A stretch of 64,000 nucleotides of DNA, from NCBI GenBank assembly GCA_963775395.1, contig CAVZIX010000011.1, positions 20,042-84,041 on the forward strand. Reading direction: 5' to 3'. Positions 52,403 to 60,256 of this stretch are shown here, piece after piece (within the stretch, counting starts at the first letter, position 1; every line of letters begins with the position of its first letter). The translations under genes and the position numbers were made by a program. The notes under the pieces were generated by a model. That model was not told the origin of the DNA and searched no databases. It worked only from the letters and a program-made list of their open reading frames with translations. The stretch is from JAIBJN01 sp963775395. GTDB taxonomy: Bacteria > Actinomycetota > Thermoleophilia > Gaiellales > Gaiellaceae.

Positions 52403-53058
52403 AGCTGGATTCGTCGACAACCCTGGAGAGACCCCGGCTACGCGGGGTCTTCCACCTCTGGGCCTTCGTGGTGTTCTCCGCGCTCGGCGTGGTGCTGGTC
52501 GCGACCGCGCCCGGTGCCCGCGAGCGGCTTGCCGGTGCGGTGTTCGGCGCTGCGCTCGTGCTCACCTTCGGGGTGAGCGCGCTCTATCACCGCGTGACGT
52601 GGCGTCCGGCAGCACGCCGGATGATGCGGCGCCTCGACCACGCCGCCATCTACCTCCTCATCGCCGGGACGTACACGCCCTACGGGCTGCTCGTCCTCTC
52701 GGGCGCCTGGCAGTTCTCGGTTCTCGGCGTCGTCTGGATCGGCGCGGCGCTGGCGATCGCGCAGCGCCTGGTCTGGGTCGACGCGCCGAAATGGGTTGCC
52801 GCCCTCGCGGGCCTAAGCCTGGGCTGGGTCGGCGTGGTCGCTTTCCCGCAGATCTTGTCCGAAACGGGGTCTGCCGGAGTGGCGCTTGTCGTCGCAGGCG
52901 GCGTCCTCTACACGCTCGGGGCAATCGTGTACGTCATCCAGCGGCCGGATCCCGCGCCGGCCGTCTTCGGCTACCACGAGGTCTTCCATCTCATGACGAT
53001 CGCCGCGGCCGGCTGCCACTTCGCCGCGATCGCGTTCTTCGTGCTCCCTCGCGCCTAG
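52396..53058 (+). CDS. Hemolysin III / PAQR family membrane protein (TrhA)
   Basis: The 220-aa protein has seven membrane segments. The family metal-site residues are visible in FGVSALYHRVTWRP, the LDHAAIYLLIAGTYTPYGL block, and FGYHEVFHLMTIAAAGCHF (His pair). Bacterial TrhA/YqfA members affect membrane lipid homeostasis; haemolysis is not general. The GTG start overlaps the helicase stop by 7 nt. Confidence 0.92.
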   Translation: MVELDSSTTLERPRLRGVFHLWAFVVFSALGVVLVATAPGARERLAGAVFGAALVLTFGVSALYHRVTWRPAARRMMRRLDHAAIYLLIAGTYTPYGLLVLSGAWQFSVLGVVWIGAALAIAQRLVWVDAPKWVAALAGLSLGWVGVVAFPQILSETGSAGVALVVAGGVLYTLGAIVYVIQRPDPAPAVFGYHEVFHLMTIAAAGCHFAAIAFFVLPRA

Positions 53059-53070
53059 CGGCGCTCGGCC

Positions 53071-54057
53071 CTAGTTATAGGTGCACTTGTCGTCCGGGTC
53101 GGACGCGATCTGCGACTGGCGCAGCGCGTTCATGTCCTGCTCGTGCTGGACATGCGCCGGATTCGACGAGTCGTAGTCGTCCAGGCCGGCTCCCGACCAC
53201 ATGACGTCGGGCGCCACGCCGGGGCCGTCCATGATCGCGCGGTACTGCGTCCCGTGCCCGGCGGGCCGCCTCGCGTTGCCCGGGTAGTACGGGGGCGGCG
53301 TGTGCGGGAAGAAGCCGTAGCAGTAGTTTCCGAGCGGGCGGTGCGTGAGGAACGAGTTCTCGCGCTTCCAGCCCTGGCCGTACGCCGAGTTGAAGGTGTC
53401 GACGTAGAGCAGGCGCCCGTAACCGTCGGTCGGGTTGCCGTACGCGGTGGAGCCGAAGCCGTAGTACGGATTGCCCTTGTACGTGTAGAGGCCGAAGAGG
53501 TTGTGGAACCGGCCGCCGTAGGCCCAGTCGAGCCAGATCTGGAGCTGGCCCGGGTCGCCGGTGAAGTGCGAGAGCCGGAGCTCCCAGACGCGCTGCGAAG
53601 CCTTCCACGGCCGGACGCCGTAGTTCGGCAGCATCCGCTGCCAGCGCTGGAGCACCCAGTAGGAGCCGTTGCGCGCCTTCTTGGCGACGACCACGAACGG
53701 GAGCGTCGGGCCGTCGTACGCGCGCGAGTAGTCGCGGAACGTCTTCCAGATCGGCCTGCCGAACTTGCCGTAGCCGCCCGAGTAGTCGAGCTTGAACTCG
53801 ATCTGCTTGACGCTGCGGGTCGGCCTCGGGCGCGCGTTGACGGCGCCCCAGGCGAGGACGCGGTGCCAGCCGCGCGAATCCCTGTAGGTCACGAGGGCCA
53901 TATCGCCCTTGGCGTTGGTCTTGAGGCTGACGCCCGTCGCGTTCCGCGCGAGGATGTAGGACGCGTCGGCGACCTGCGTGAAGGCGAGCGCCGCCACGGC
54001 CACCGTCGCGAGCACGGCAAGCCGAATGACAAAACGGATGTCCCGGGCCGCAGTCAT
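53071..54057 (-). CDS. Secreted protein of unknown function (328 aa)
   Basis: An N-terminal signal peptide or anchor (FVIRLAVLATVAVAALAFT, cut near ADA-SY) is followed by an aromatic- and Gly-rich extracellular region. That region has many Trp/Tyr motifs (RDSRGWHRVLAWGAVNARP, WVLQRWQRMLPNYG, LDWAYGGRFHNLFGLYTYKG). Only two cysteines are seen in the C-terminal half. I do not recognise a named domain; the aromatic surface pattern suggests carbohydrate or wall binding, which is speculation. It stands alone, convergent with hlyIII. Confidence 0.7.
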   Translation of the reverse strand: MTAARDIRFVIRLAVLATVAVAALAFTQVADASYILARNATGVSLKTNAKGDMALVTYRDSRGWHRVLAWGAVNARPRPTRSVKQIEFKLDYSGGYGKFGRPIWKTFRDYSRAYDGPTLPFVVVAKKARNGSYWVLQRWQRMLPNYGVRPWKASQRVWELRLSHFTGDPGQLQIWLDWAYGGRFHNLFGLYTYKGNPYYGFGSTAYGNPTDGYGRLLYVDTFNSAYGQGWKRENSFLTHRPLGNYCYGFFPHTPPPYYPGNARRPAGHGTQYRAIMDGPGVAPDVMWSGAGLDDYDSSNPAHVQHEQDMNALRQSQIASDPDDKCTYN

Positions 54058-54182
54058 CTACAGGATGTTGTCGGCTGGAAACGCGATGGACTTCAACCCC
54101 TACTTGGGGGACGGCGAGTCCCGCAGCCAGGGTAGCGGCCCACGGGGCCGTCCGTCTCTGGAGTGGGAGCGACGGTCGAGCT

Positions 54183-54476
54183 CTAGGTTCCGCCGCGCGC
54201 GGGGACTATGCCGAGATCGATCCCACCGTCGTGACCGGGTGCGTGGACGAGCTCATGCCGGTCACACATGCGCACGTACTCCGGGGGCGTCATCAGGACT
54301 CTCACCTCGCAGGAGTCCTTGCACTCACAGAGGAAGGCTCCTTCCTCTACTTCAAAGCCCCACAGCACGTTGTAGAGGCGGTCATTCGCTATCCGGGAGA
54401 CGCTCTGCTTGCGGACGTAGGTCTCCACGACCTCTCCTTCCTGCCCTCCAGGCCAGATTGGCCAGACGGAGGTCAA
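54183..54476 (-). CDS. Small Cys-containing hypothetical protein (97 aa)
   Basis: The frame holds YVRKQSVSRIANDRLYNVLW, then FLCECKDSCEVRVLMTPPEY and HELVHAPGHDGG. The CxCxxxxC cluster with a downstream EY...R...H pattern is common in small uncharacterised actinobacterial proteins, so I take it as real. It may bind metal. It lies just outside the left end of the integrative element. The start could be later than the first Met. Confidence 0.65.
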   Translation of the reverse strand: MTSVWPIWPGGQEGEVVETYVRKQSVSRIANDRLYNVLWGFEVEEGAFLCECKDSCEVRVLMTPPEYVRMCDRHELVHAPGHDGGIDLGIVPARGGT

Positions 54477-54530
54477 AGAGGTCGGCGAGCGTTTGCTACA
54501 CGCATTCTAGCGCGCTCAGAAAACGGACCG

Positions 54531-54561
54531 ATGCGGGCGAGAGGACTCGAACCTCCAAGGG
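54531..54561. repeat. Left attachment site (31-bp copy of the tRNA-Leu 3' end)
   Basis: ATGCGGGCGAGAGGACTCGA... is identical over 31 bp to 62136-62166. Here it stands alone with no anticodon or D-arm beyond it, as expected for the displaced original tRNA 3' end after integration. Confidence 0.88.
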
Positions 54562-54581
54562 GTTCCCCGAGGGGTTGGCGG

Positions 54582-54620
54582 CTAGGGGTCCGAAGGGGCG
54601 CGAAGTGGCTTGGCCCCTAG
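54582..54620. repeat. Inverted CTAGGGG/CCCCTAG pair near the left end
   Basis: CTAGGGG (54582-54588) and CCCCTAG (54614-54620) form a dyad 21 bp inside the left attachment site. It could be a terminator or an integrase arm site. Nothing else is recognised in 54562-54703. Confidence 0.3.
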
Positions 54621-54703
54621 GGTTGCGAGCACTGTGGTACCCCGAAGGCCGCTTGGCCCCGTGAGCGGGTTCTCGGACGTTTGGGCATAGATTGGGCACC
54701 GGG

Positions 54704-54801
54704 ACGCGGGCCGCAAGGTGACCCTAGGACTACCCTGCCCACACCCCCGGCGAGGTTCAGGCTATGACGGCGAGGGATGCGTGGCTAGATGGCCGTTCGG
54801 G
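54704..54801 (+). repeat. Island repeat, copy A (full length)
   Basis: The core runs GCGGGCCGCAAGGTGACCC, then TAGGACTACCCTG, and closes with CTAGATGGCCGTTCGGG. Shared with copies B to E. CCTAGG near the start can pair with CCTAG near the end, with CCTG/CAGG forming an inner stem. Confidence 0.75.
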
Positions 54802-54824
54802 ACGCTCCTGTGAGAACCGGCTGC

Positions 54825-55727
54825 CTACGGCTCGCAGAAGAGAACGGTCTCGCCCTCGAGGCATTCGTCGATTCCGTCGCCGCCGTCGAGACGGTCGGTG
54901 CCTGCGCCCCCGAAGAGGTGATCGTCGCCGGCTCGCCCTTCGATGTGATCGTTGCCCCCTTGGCCGAGGATCACGTTCGTGCCAGCGTCGCCGATCAACG
55001 TATCGGGATGCATGGTTCCTTCGAGCATGTCCCATGGGCCGACGAAGCGATCGTCGCCGAAGACACCCGCGAGTGTCCGTCCGAGGGAAAGATCGACGGA
55101 GGCGGGCGCGAAGAAGAATGAGAGTGCGTCTCTCGTGCCACCTCCACTGGAGTAGAAGTCATCCCCGCCGGGGTCCGCCCCTCTGAGCTGGAAGTCATCG
55201 CTGCCAAGTCCACCGAGAACGAAGTCGTCTCCGCGACCGTCCTCGAGTTCGTCATGGCCCCAGCCGCCGCGGAGGACGTCCGACCCGTCACCGCCATCGA
55301 GGCGGTCGCCGCCTTCATGACCCACCAGGAGGTCGTCGCCGAACCCGCCACCAAGCCCGTCGGAAGACGCCCCTCCGACTAGTACGTCGTCGTCCATGCC
55401 TCCGAGGAGGAAGTTCATTCCCGGGCCGCCATAGACGATGTCAGTGCCGCGGCCTGCGCAGATGATGTCTCCCCCTTTGCGGCCGCGGATGAGGTCGTTG
55501 CCCGCGCGGGCGTAGATGACGTCTGGGCCGTTCGTTCCCACCAAAACATCGTCACCGGGAGTTCCCACGATCGTCGCTGGTTCCTCGAGACATCCGAACG
55601 CGCCGGCCGGGGGCGCATCCGCAAGAGCGAAAACAACACTCGCCCACACAATCAGCCAAGGCCAACCAAGGGCAACCCTCCTGGCCGACACGGTCTCGAG
55701 TTCGAGCTCGGCTTCGGAGCGAGTCAT
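54825..55727 (-). CDS. RTX-like calcium-binding repeat protein (300 aa)
   Basis: An N-terminal hydrophobic signal segment (ALGWPWLIVWASVVFALAD) is followed by tandem nonapeptide RTX-type repeats: TPGDDVLVGTNGPDVIYARA, GRGTDIVYGGPG, GGDGSDVLRGG and GGAGTDRLDGGDG, which bind Ca2+ in parallel beta-rolls. There is no enzymatic domain, so it is a small secreted or surface protein. The ATG overlaps the preceding RTX gene's stop (ATGA), so the two are made together. It is inside the integrative element. Confidence 0.82.
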   Translation of the reverse strand: MTRSEAELELETVSARRVALGWPWLIVWASVVFALADAPPAGAFGCLEEPATIVGTPGDDVLVGTNGPDVIYARAGNDLIRGRKGGDIICAGRGTDIVYGGPGMNFLLGGMDDDVLVGGASSDGLGGGFGDDLLVGHEGGDRLDGGDGSDVLRGGWGHDELEDGRGDDFVLGGLGSDDFQLRGADPGGDDFYSSGGGTRDALSFFFAPASVDLSLGRTLAGVFGDDRFVGPWDMLEGTMHPDTLIGDAGTNVILGQGGNDHIEGRAGDDHLFGGAGTDRLDGGDGIDECLEGETVLFCEP

Positions 55728-56713
55728 GGGAGGAAGACTTCGATCAGCCGCGTCGTGTCCAGTCGGTCGACGTGTGCGCGATCCAGCCCCGGCCCTCCGC
55801 CGACGCGATCAGGTTGGTGGTCACGCGAGAGAAGGAGGTCGTTGCCCGCCTCTCCCGCGAGGAGGTCGCGCCCAGCGCCGCCTGCGACGCGGTCGTTACC
55901 CCAGCCGGCCGAAATGGTGTCGTCGCCGGAGCCGCCGACGATCACGTCATCGCCGCCGCTGGCGCGAATATAGGTGCGGCCGCGCCAAGTTCGTGCGTTG
56001 ATGACGTTGTTTCCGTTGCCTCCGGAGAGCCACGCCAAGTCGATTCCGCTCAACGTGTCGCTTCCGTGGCCCACGAGCGCGGTCGGTGTGAGGCGAAGGT
56101 TCCTGCCGACCGCCTCGAGGCGGTCGAATCCGGGGCCGCCCCTCAGGGTGTCATCGCCCGATTGCCCAACAAGCTCATCGGCGCCGGACCCGCCGACGAT
56201 CGTGTCGTTCCCGGAGCCGCCCCAGCCCTGGTCGAAATCCCCTGCCATGAGGAGCAGTTGGTCATCTCCATCACCCCCGATCAGCCTGTCCGCCCCGCCG
56301 CCGCCCGTCAGGCGGTCATTCCCCGGGCCACCTTGGTAAGAGCTCGCGAAACCGGCGCCCAGGATCTCGTCGTTTCCTGGTCCGCCTGTCGCAATGGCGA
56401 TGTCGATCCCGGAGAGGTCCGCGCTGTCGTCCCCGTCGCCGAGGTCGACGAAAGCGGTCGCGAAGACGTCCAGGCAAAGCGCGTCAGCCCCGTCCATGAC
56501 GCAACCCGGTCCCACGGAGATGGTCGCCCCGGGATCTGATATGCGAACATCCTCGTCCTGGATCGTGACGACAACAGCGTTCGTCTCGCCGGGGCCAGCG
56601 GTGTAGTGCACTGCTTGCTCGGACGCCGATGCTGTGGAGGCCCACCCGGTGGCCGAGGGGAAAAGGATCATCCCCAGCACGCACAGAACCGGCAGACGGC
56701 CCAGCCCCACCAC
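55724..56713 (-). CDS. RTX-like calcium-binding repeat protein (329 aa)
   Basis: A signal peptide (LPVLCVLGMILFPSATGWA) is followed by a short non-repeat region (HYTAGPGETNAVVVTI). RTX-like repeats come next: GGPGNDRLTGGGGADRLIGG, GSGNDTIVGGSGADELVGQ and GGSGDDTISAGWGNDRVAGG. The GTG at 56713 was chosen because it lies just before the signal peptide and downstream of repeat copy B; the frame stays open to 56800 but that part covers the repeat. First gene of a two-gene operon with its paralogue. Confidence 0.8.
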   Translation of the reverse strand: MVGLGRLPVLCVLGMILFPSATGWASTASASEQAVHYTAGPGETNAVVVTIQDEDVRISDPGATISVGPGCVMDGADALCLDVFATAFVDLGDGDDSADLSGIDIAIATGGPGNDEILGAGFASSYQGGPGNDRLTGGGGADRLIGGDGDDQLLLMAGDFDQGWGGSGNDTIVGGSGADELVGQSGDDTLRGGPGFDRLEAVGRNLRLTPTALVGHGSDTLSGIDLAWLSGGNGNNVINARTWRGRTYIRASGGDDVIVGGSGDDTISAGWGNDRVAGGAGRDLLAGEAGNDLLLSRDHQPDRVGGGPGLDRAHVDRLDTTRLIEVFLP

Positions 56714-56783
56714 GTGCTCGATGCTACAACCGCCACCTGCACAACTCAAGGTCGCGGATCGGCGACTGGCCGCTCGCCCGGGC

Positions 56784-56880
56784 GCGGGCCGCAAGGACAC
56801 CCTAGGACTACCCTGCCCACGCCCCGGTGCTCAGGCTACGGGGTAGCGGTGCGGCTGCCTAGATGGCCGTTTTGGGCGTC
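56784..56880 (+). repeat. Island repeat, copy B (full length)
   Basis: Same opening (GCGGGCCGCAAGG) and closing (GCCTAGATGGCCGTTTTGGG) blocks as copies A and E, with a variable apical part. CTACCC/GGGTAG and CTAGG/CCTAG can pair. It lies upstream of the second RTX gene. Confidence 0.75.
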
Positions 56881-56905
56881 GCGTTCCCTCGCAAAAGGCC
56901 AGGGC

Positions 56906-56945
56906 GCGGGCCGCAAGGTGACCCTAGGACTACCCTGCCCGCGTC
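56906..56945 (+). repeat. Island repeat, copy C (5' half only)
   Basis: GCGGGCCGCAAGGTGACCCT to CTACCCTGCCCGCGTCCCGG matches the other copies, but the closing TAGATGGCC block is absent. It lies 30 bp after copy B. Confidence 0.7.
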
Positions 56946-57117
56946 CCGGAAGACTCGGACGACTGACGGCCCGCGCTTAAGACCTAAGAACCGCTCTGCG
57001 AGCCGCAGCGCATGTTCTGGGAGTCTCGTGCATCTGTATGTACATGCTGTGGTGGTAGCCGCGCCTCCCAGTGTTCGCTCCGGCGGGCTGTTGACCGAGG
57101 GCGTTTACGCTGCCGGC

Positions 57118-57294
57118 GTGCCCGGTGTCGACGATTTCGACCGCTACGTCGAGCGCGGCATCGCCGAGGAGCACTACCCGGCTGCGTTCGCGCTCTGGCT
57201 CGCCGAAGTCACCGGCGGGCCGGTGCCACGGTTCGAGAAGGTCGAGCGGGAGCTGCCGGCGGCCGGGGTTGTGATCGAGGGCGACGATCTCTAG
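57118..57294 (+). CDS. Small acidic hypothetical protein (58 aa)
   Basis: From GTG 57118 the protein reads MPGVDDFDRYVERGIAEEHY, then PAAFALWLAEVTGGPVPRFE and a short tail ending EGDDL. It is helical and acidic; no family is recognised. TTTACGCT about 10 nt upstream could be a -10 box, making it leaderless. It is followed 13 nt later by a small membrane protein gene. Confidence 0.5.
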   Translation: MPGVDDFDRYVERGIAEEHYPAAFALWLAEVTGGPVPRFEKVERELPAAGVVIEGDDL

Positions 57295-57307
57295 GCTGCC
57301 GCCGGTC

Positions 57308-57559
57308 ATGCCGCCGCGCTGGAAGACGGCAGTCGTCGTCTGGCTGGCCATCTACCCAAGCATCACACTCATCCTGTGGCTTGCCGGGCCGAAGATCCAA
57401 GGCTGGCCCTTGGCGGTGCGCACGCTCGCAATCACCGCCGGGGTGGTGCCGATGATGGTCTACCTGCTGATTCCAGGCTTCCAGCACCTCCTGGCCCCCT
57501 GGTTGCGTAGCCAGCAGGCCACCAAGCAACCGTCCCCGCGGAGCCGAAGCCCGAGGTAG
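57308..57559 (+). CDS. Small two-helix membrane protein resembling the C-terminus of ABM-superfamily proteins (83 aa)
   Basis: The protein reads MPPRWKTAVVVWLAIYPSIT, then LILWLAGPKIQGWPLAVRTL and ITAGVVPMMVYLLIPGFQHL. This pattern (PP.WK...WL.IYP, WPL.vRTL, vP.M) matches the membrane tail found on antibiotic-biosynthesis-monooxygenase-type proteins and as stand-alone ~80-aa proteins. The function is unknown. Repeat copy D follows directly. Confidence 0.65.
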   Translation: MPPRWKTAVVVWLAIYPSITLILWLAGPKIQGWPLAVRTLAITAGVVPMMVYLLIPGFQHLLAPWLRSQQATKQPSPRSRSPR

Positions 57560-57566
57560 CCAGGGC

Positions 57567-57600
57567 GCGGGCCGCAAGGTGACCCTAGGACTACCCTGCC
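57567..57600 (+). repeat. Island repeat, copy D (5' half only)
   Basis: GCGGGCCGCAAGGTGACCCT and GGACTACCCTGCC are identical to copy C. There is no closing block. Confidence 0.7.
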
Positions 57601-57670
57601 AGTGCCAGTCGACACCCGCCGCCACGCGAGACACTTGCTACTTGGGCTCGAACGGCGTAGAAAACTCGCC

Positions 57671-58134
57671 GTGAGGCTACGCCGAGTCCTTCCGATGGCG
57701 TTGGGTTTCCTCGTCCTCGCTGCCGCCTGCGGCGGTGGAGTGGTGGGGACGAGCTAACGAAGGACGAATACGTTCAGCAGGCCGAGGAGATTTGTCTCCG
57801 CGTACGTGCGGAATCCGACGCGCTCGAACTACCTCAAACACAGGCCGAGATCGTTGAGTTTGCGCAAGAGAATCTCCGGCTCCTAGTACAGGTGAACAGC
57901 GAGCTGAAAGAGCTTGACCCGCCAGCAAGCCTAGAGCCTGATGTAGACCAGTGGCTTGCTCTCGCCGATCGTCAGGCTGACACAGCGAGTGAACTCATCG
58001 ACGCCCTCCAGAGCGAGGACGAGGCGAAGGTAGCGCAGCTGCCGGAACAGCTGACGAGCACCGCAGAGGAGCGCCAATCGCTGGCCCGCAAGATCGGGCT
58101 GCGCCGATGTGGCGTGGGAGAATCCTCTGGATGA
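57671..58134 (+). pseudogene. Small lipoprotein with one frame break after the lipobox
   Basis: From GTG 57671 the protein has MRLRRVLPMALGFLVLAAAC, a lipobox, then CGGG. At about 57745 the frame closes (TAA at 57757). One extra G in the GGGG run would lead into DELTKDEYVQQAEEICLRV, then an acidic helical domain with two further Cys, ending LARKIGLRRCGVGESSG. The continued frame is well formed to 58134. It is probably intact in reality, about 154 aa. No known domain is present. Confidence 0.6.
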
Positions 58135-58169
58135 TTCACTGATCGTCGACCACCGCCAGCGCCCCCGGC

Positions 58170-58270
58170 GCGGGCCGCAAGGTGAGCCTAGGACTACCCT
58201 GACCTGCGCCCCGGCCAGGTCAGGCTACGTCGGCGACAGCGGTGTGCCTAGATGGCCGTTCGGGACAGGG
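58170..58270 (+). repeat. Island repeat, copy E (full length)
   Basis: Opening GCGGGCCGCAAGGTGAGCCT and closing GCCTAGATGGCCGTTCGGG match copies A and B. The apical part is a perfect 9-bp hairpin, CCTGACCTG / CAGGTCAGG. The 58135-58386 gap holds nothing else. Confidence 0.75.
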
Positions 58271-58386
58271 ACGGCTCCCTCTGGAAGACCGTCGCCATCG
58301 GCGTTGTGTTTGACTCGCCCGCCGGCGCCCTTGTGACGATCTCAACAAAGGAGTACGCTGGACCAACTCCACGGTAGAAGGGAGCT

Positions 58387-59538
58387 ATGCAGCTCGCACG
58401 TCCCCGGCGGCAGGTGACGCTGCTGACCGCACTGCTGGTCTCGCTGTTCGCTGTCGGGAACGCGTACGCGGACACGAGACGAATCTCTGACGGGAACGAC
58501 CGCCCGGGCCCGCTCGACATCCGCGCGGCGAGCCACGGGCACGCCGGTGTGCGTGTGGTCCACACGATCTCGACGTTCAGCACGTGGCGGGTCGGCCTCC
58601 TCGGCCCGAACACGCCCAACCTCTTCGCGCTCGAGATCAGCACGGACGCGGATCCCGCCCTTGAGCGCCTGGTCATTATCTTCTCCGCGAACGGCCGCAT
58701 GGTCGCGCGCGTCTTCAGACTGCCGGACGGACGCTTCCTCGGGTCCGCGTCCGCCTCGAGGCCCAACGCCCGAACTGTGCGCGTCTCCATTCTCCGCTCC
58801 CGACTCGGAAACCCGGTCGGCTACCGCTGGAAAGCGCACTCCCAGTACAGGGCGGCCGGGGGGTGCAGCCGCGGCTGCATCGACAAAGCGCCCAACGTCG
58901 GCCGCGTCCTCCACGACATCACGGCCCCGGCCATCGTGCTGACGTCGTTTCCGGCGATTCCGGCCGACATCGAGTACGACGTCTCGTTCACTGTCTCGGA
59001 TACGGGAGGCGCCGGGCTGCGCAGCTGGCAGCTCCAGCATCGCCCGTTCGGGACGCCGAGCTGGACCACAGTCGACAGCGGGACGACGGGCGGGCCGAAG
59101 AGCTACCACCACGTCTCCGCCGAGGACAACGACGACCAGTTCCGTGTCGTCGCCGCGGACAGACAGGGCAACTCGACGGTGAGCCCCATCCGGCTCGTTT
59201 CGGTCCCGGTCGACGACGACGCCCTCACATACACCGGCACGTGGGCGACGGGCGGGACGCCCGACGACTTCCTCGGAACGCTCCAGAGCTCCTCGGACGC
59301 GAACGCCACAGCCAGCTACAGCTTCAACGGTCAGTACGTCGCCTGGGTGGCGCCGGGCGGAGGGGGCATGGCCGACGTGTGGGTCGACGGGGTACTCCTG
59401 GGGACGGTCGATCTGATCGCCTTCAGCGGGCCGCGGAGGGTCGTCTTCCAACACACGTTCGCGTCGGCTGGATCGCGCACGATCCTGATCGACGTGCTCG
59501 TTGGGCCCGTGTCCGTGGACGGGATCATCGTTCGATAG
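58387..59538 (+). CDS. Secreted multi-domain beta-sandwich protein (383 aa)
   Basis: The Sec signal peptide is LLTALLVSLFAVGNAYA. A first domain (about 45-160) follows, then an Ig/fibronectin-like middle (SFTVSDTGGAGLRSWQLQHR) and a C-terminal module seen in many actinobacterial surface proteins (TYTGTWATGG, YSFNGQYVAWVAPGGGGMAD, VWVDGVLLGTVDL). The last module resembles carbohydrate- or ligand-binding beta-sandwiches. AGGGAG precedes the ATG. No catalytic motif is seen. Confidence 0.7.
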   Translation: MQLARPRRQVTLLTALLVSLFAVGNAYADTRRISDGNDRPGPLDIRAASHGHAGVRVVHTISTFSTWRVGLLGPNTPNLFALEISTDADPALERLVIIFSANGRMVARVFRLPDGRFLGSASASRPNARTVRVSILRSRLGNPVGYRWKAHSQYRAAGGCSRGCIDKAPNVGRVLHDITAPAIVLTSFPAIPADIEYDVSFTVSDTGGAGLRSWQLQHRPFGTPSWTTVDSGTTGGPKSYHHVSAEDNDDQFRVVAADRQGNSTVSPIRLVSVPVDDDALTYTGTWATGGTPDDFLGTLQSSSDANATASYSFNGQYVAWVAPGGGGMADVWVDGVLLGTVDLIAFSGPRRVVFQHTFASAGSRTILIDVLVGPVSVDGIIVR

Positions 59539-59578
59539 CGCCACGGCTCCGACCTCTAGAGCGGCACACGCCTCGCCG

Positions 59579-59782
59579 TCACCGCACCCTCGACTTCGGC
59601 CGCGGATCAGGGTTCGGAACCGTCCGCCTGAGATCCGCGTCGTAAACGTAGCTGGGCACCCGCCGCCGGCGCCAGTTATGAGCAATCGCGTAACAGCCCT
59701 CGCCGCAGAACTTCCGCGGCCGCCCCATCCCCCGGTATTCGAGCGGCTTGCCGCACGTTTCGCACTTCGCCACGGCGTTCAC
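59579..59782 (-). CDS. Small zinc-finger-like protein (67 aa)
   Basis: The GTG at 59782 overlaps the HNH gene stop (GTGA). The protein reads AKCETCGKPLEYRGMGRPRK, then FCGEGCYAIAHNWRRRR: a C-x2-C...C-x3-C zinc site plus a basic tail. It is likely nucleic-acid binding and co-expressed with the HNH nuclease. It resembles small phage or plasmid zinc-binding proteins; no exact family is recognised. Confidence 0.6.
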   Translation of the reverse strand: MNAVAKCETCGKPLEYRGMGRPRKFCGEGCYAIAHNWRRRRVPSYVYDADLRRTVPNPDPRPKSRVR

Positions 59783-60256
59783 CGCCCTACCGGGTTCTTG
59801 GGACTTTCTGGACAAAGTTCCTCCCGGAGGACTGGGCGGGTGGTCGGCGGCCCGGCACCCAAAAAGACGGGTTCTGCGCGGCCACCATCCGGCTTTCCCG
59901 GTCCTGCGACGGGTCGATTGGACCTGTTGGTTGCCTGCGGCTTAGGAACGCTTTGGTTGCCCTTGCGGCTGTTGCAGGAACGGCACAGGACTTGAACGTC
60001 TGCGAGCGCGAGCCCGGGTCGGCCGCGTGTCTCGGGGTTGGTGCGGTCGACGGTCAGGTCTGGCTCGATCGACAGGCGGAGCACCACGGCTGCGCCCGGA
60101 CGCGGCGGCGGCCAGCTGCTGCCAGTGGGTGTCGTACCCCCGCCGGGTGGACGACCCTCGCCGCCGGCTGGTTCGGCGGTTGCGCTCCCGCTGGCACTCC
60201 GGACACGTCCGGCCCTGAAAGTACCGCCCGTGGTGGGGGCGGGCCTTCACCGGCAT
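59779..60256 (-). pseudogene. HNH endonuclease, two frame breaks
   Basis: Joined across frames the protein starts MPVKARPHHGRYFQGRTCPE, with C-x2-C, continues RRGYDTHWQQLA, then RAQPWCSACRSSQ, then DLTVDRTNPETRGRPGLA and VQVLCRSCNSRKGNQ. These are the Cys pairs and the N and H/K positions of a phage-type HNH domain, although DRTN replaces the usual DH at the first His. Breaks near 60110 and 60065 each correspond to one missing base in a short run. It may be intact in reality. It is the middle gene of a three-gene leftward operon in the element. Confidence 0.65.

Noticed and set aside
54496..54699. Leftward frame ending LEVRVLSPASVRFLSALECV near the left attachment site.
   Set aside because: This is the familiar false translation across a tRNA 3' end (here the att copy), not a protein.
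54704..58270. The island repeats as integron attC sites with gene cassettes.
   Set aside because: No GTTRRRY/RYYYAAC ends are present, the genes between copies point both ways, and the integrase resembles ordinary phage-type recombinases rather than IntI.
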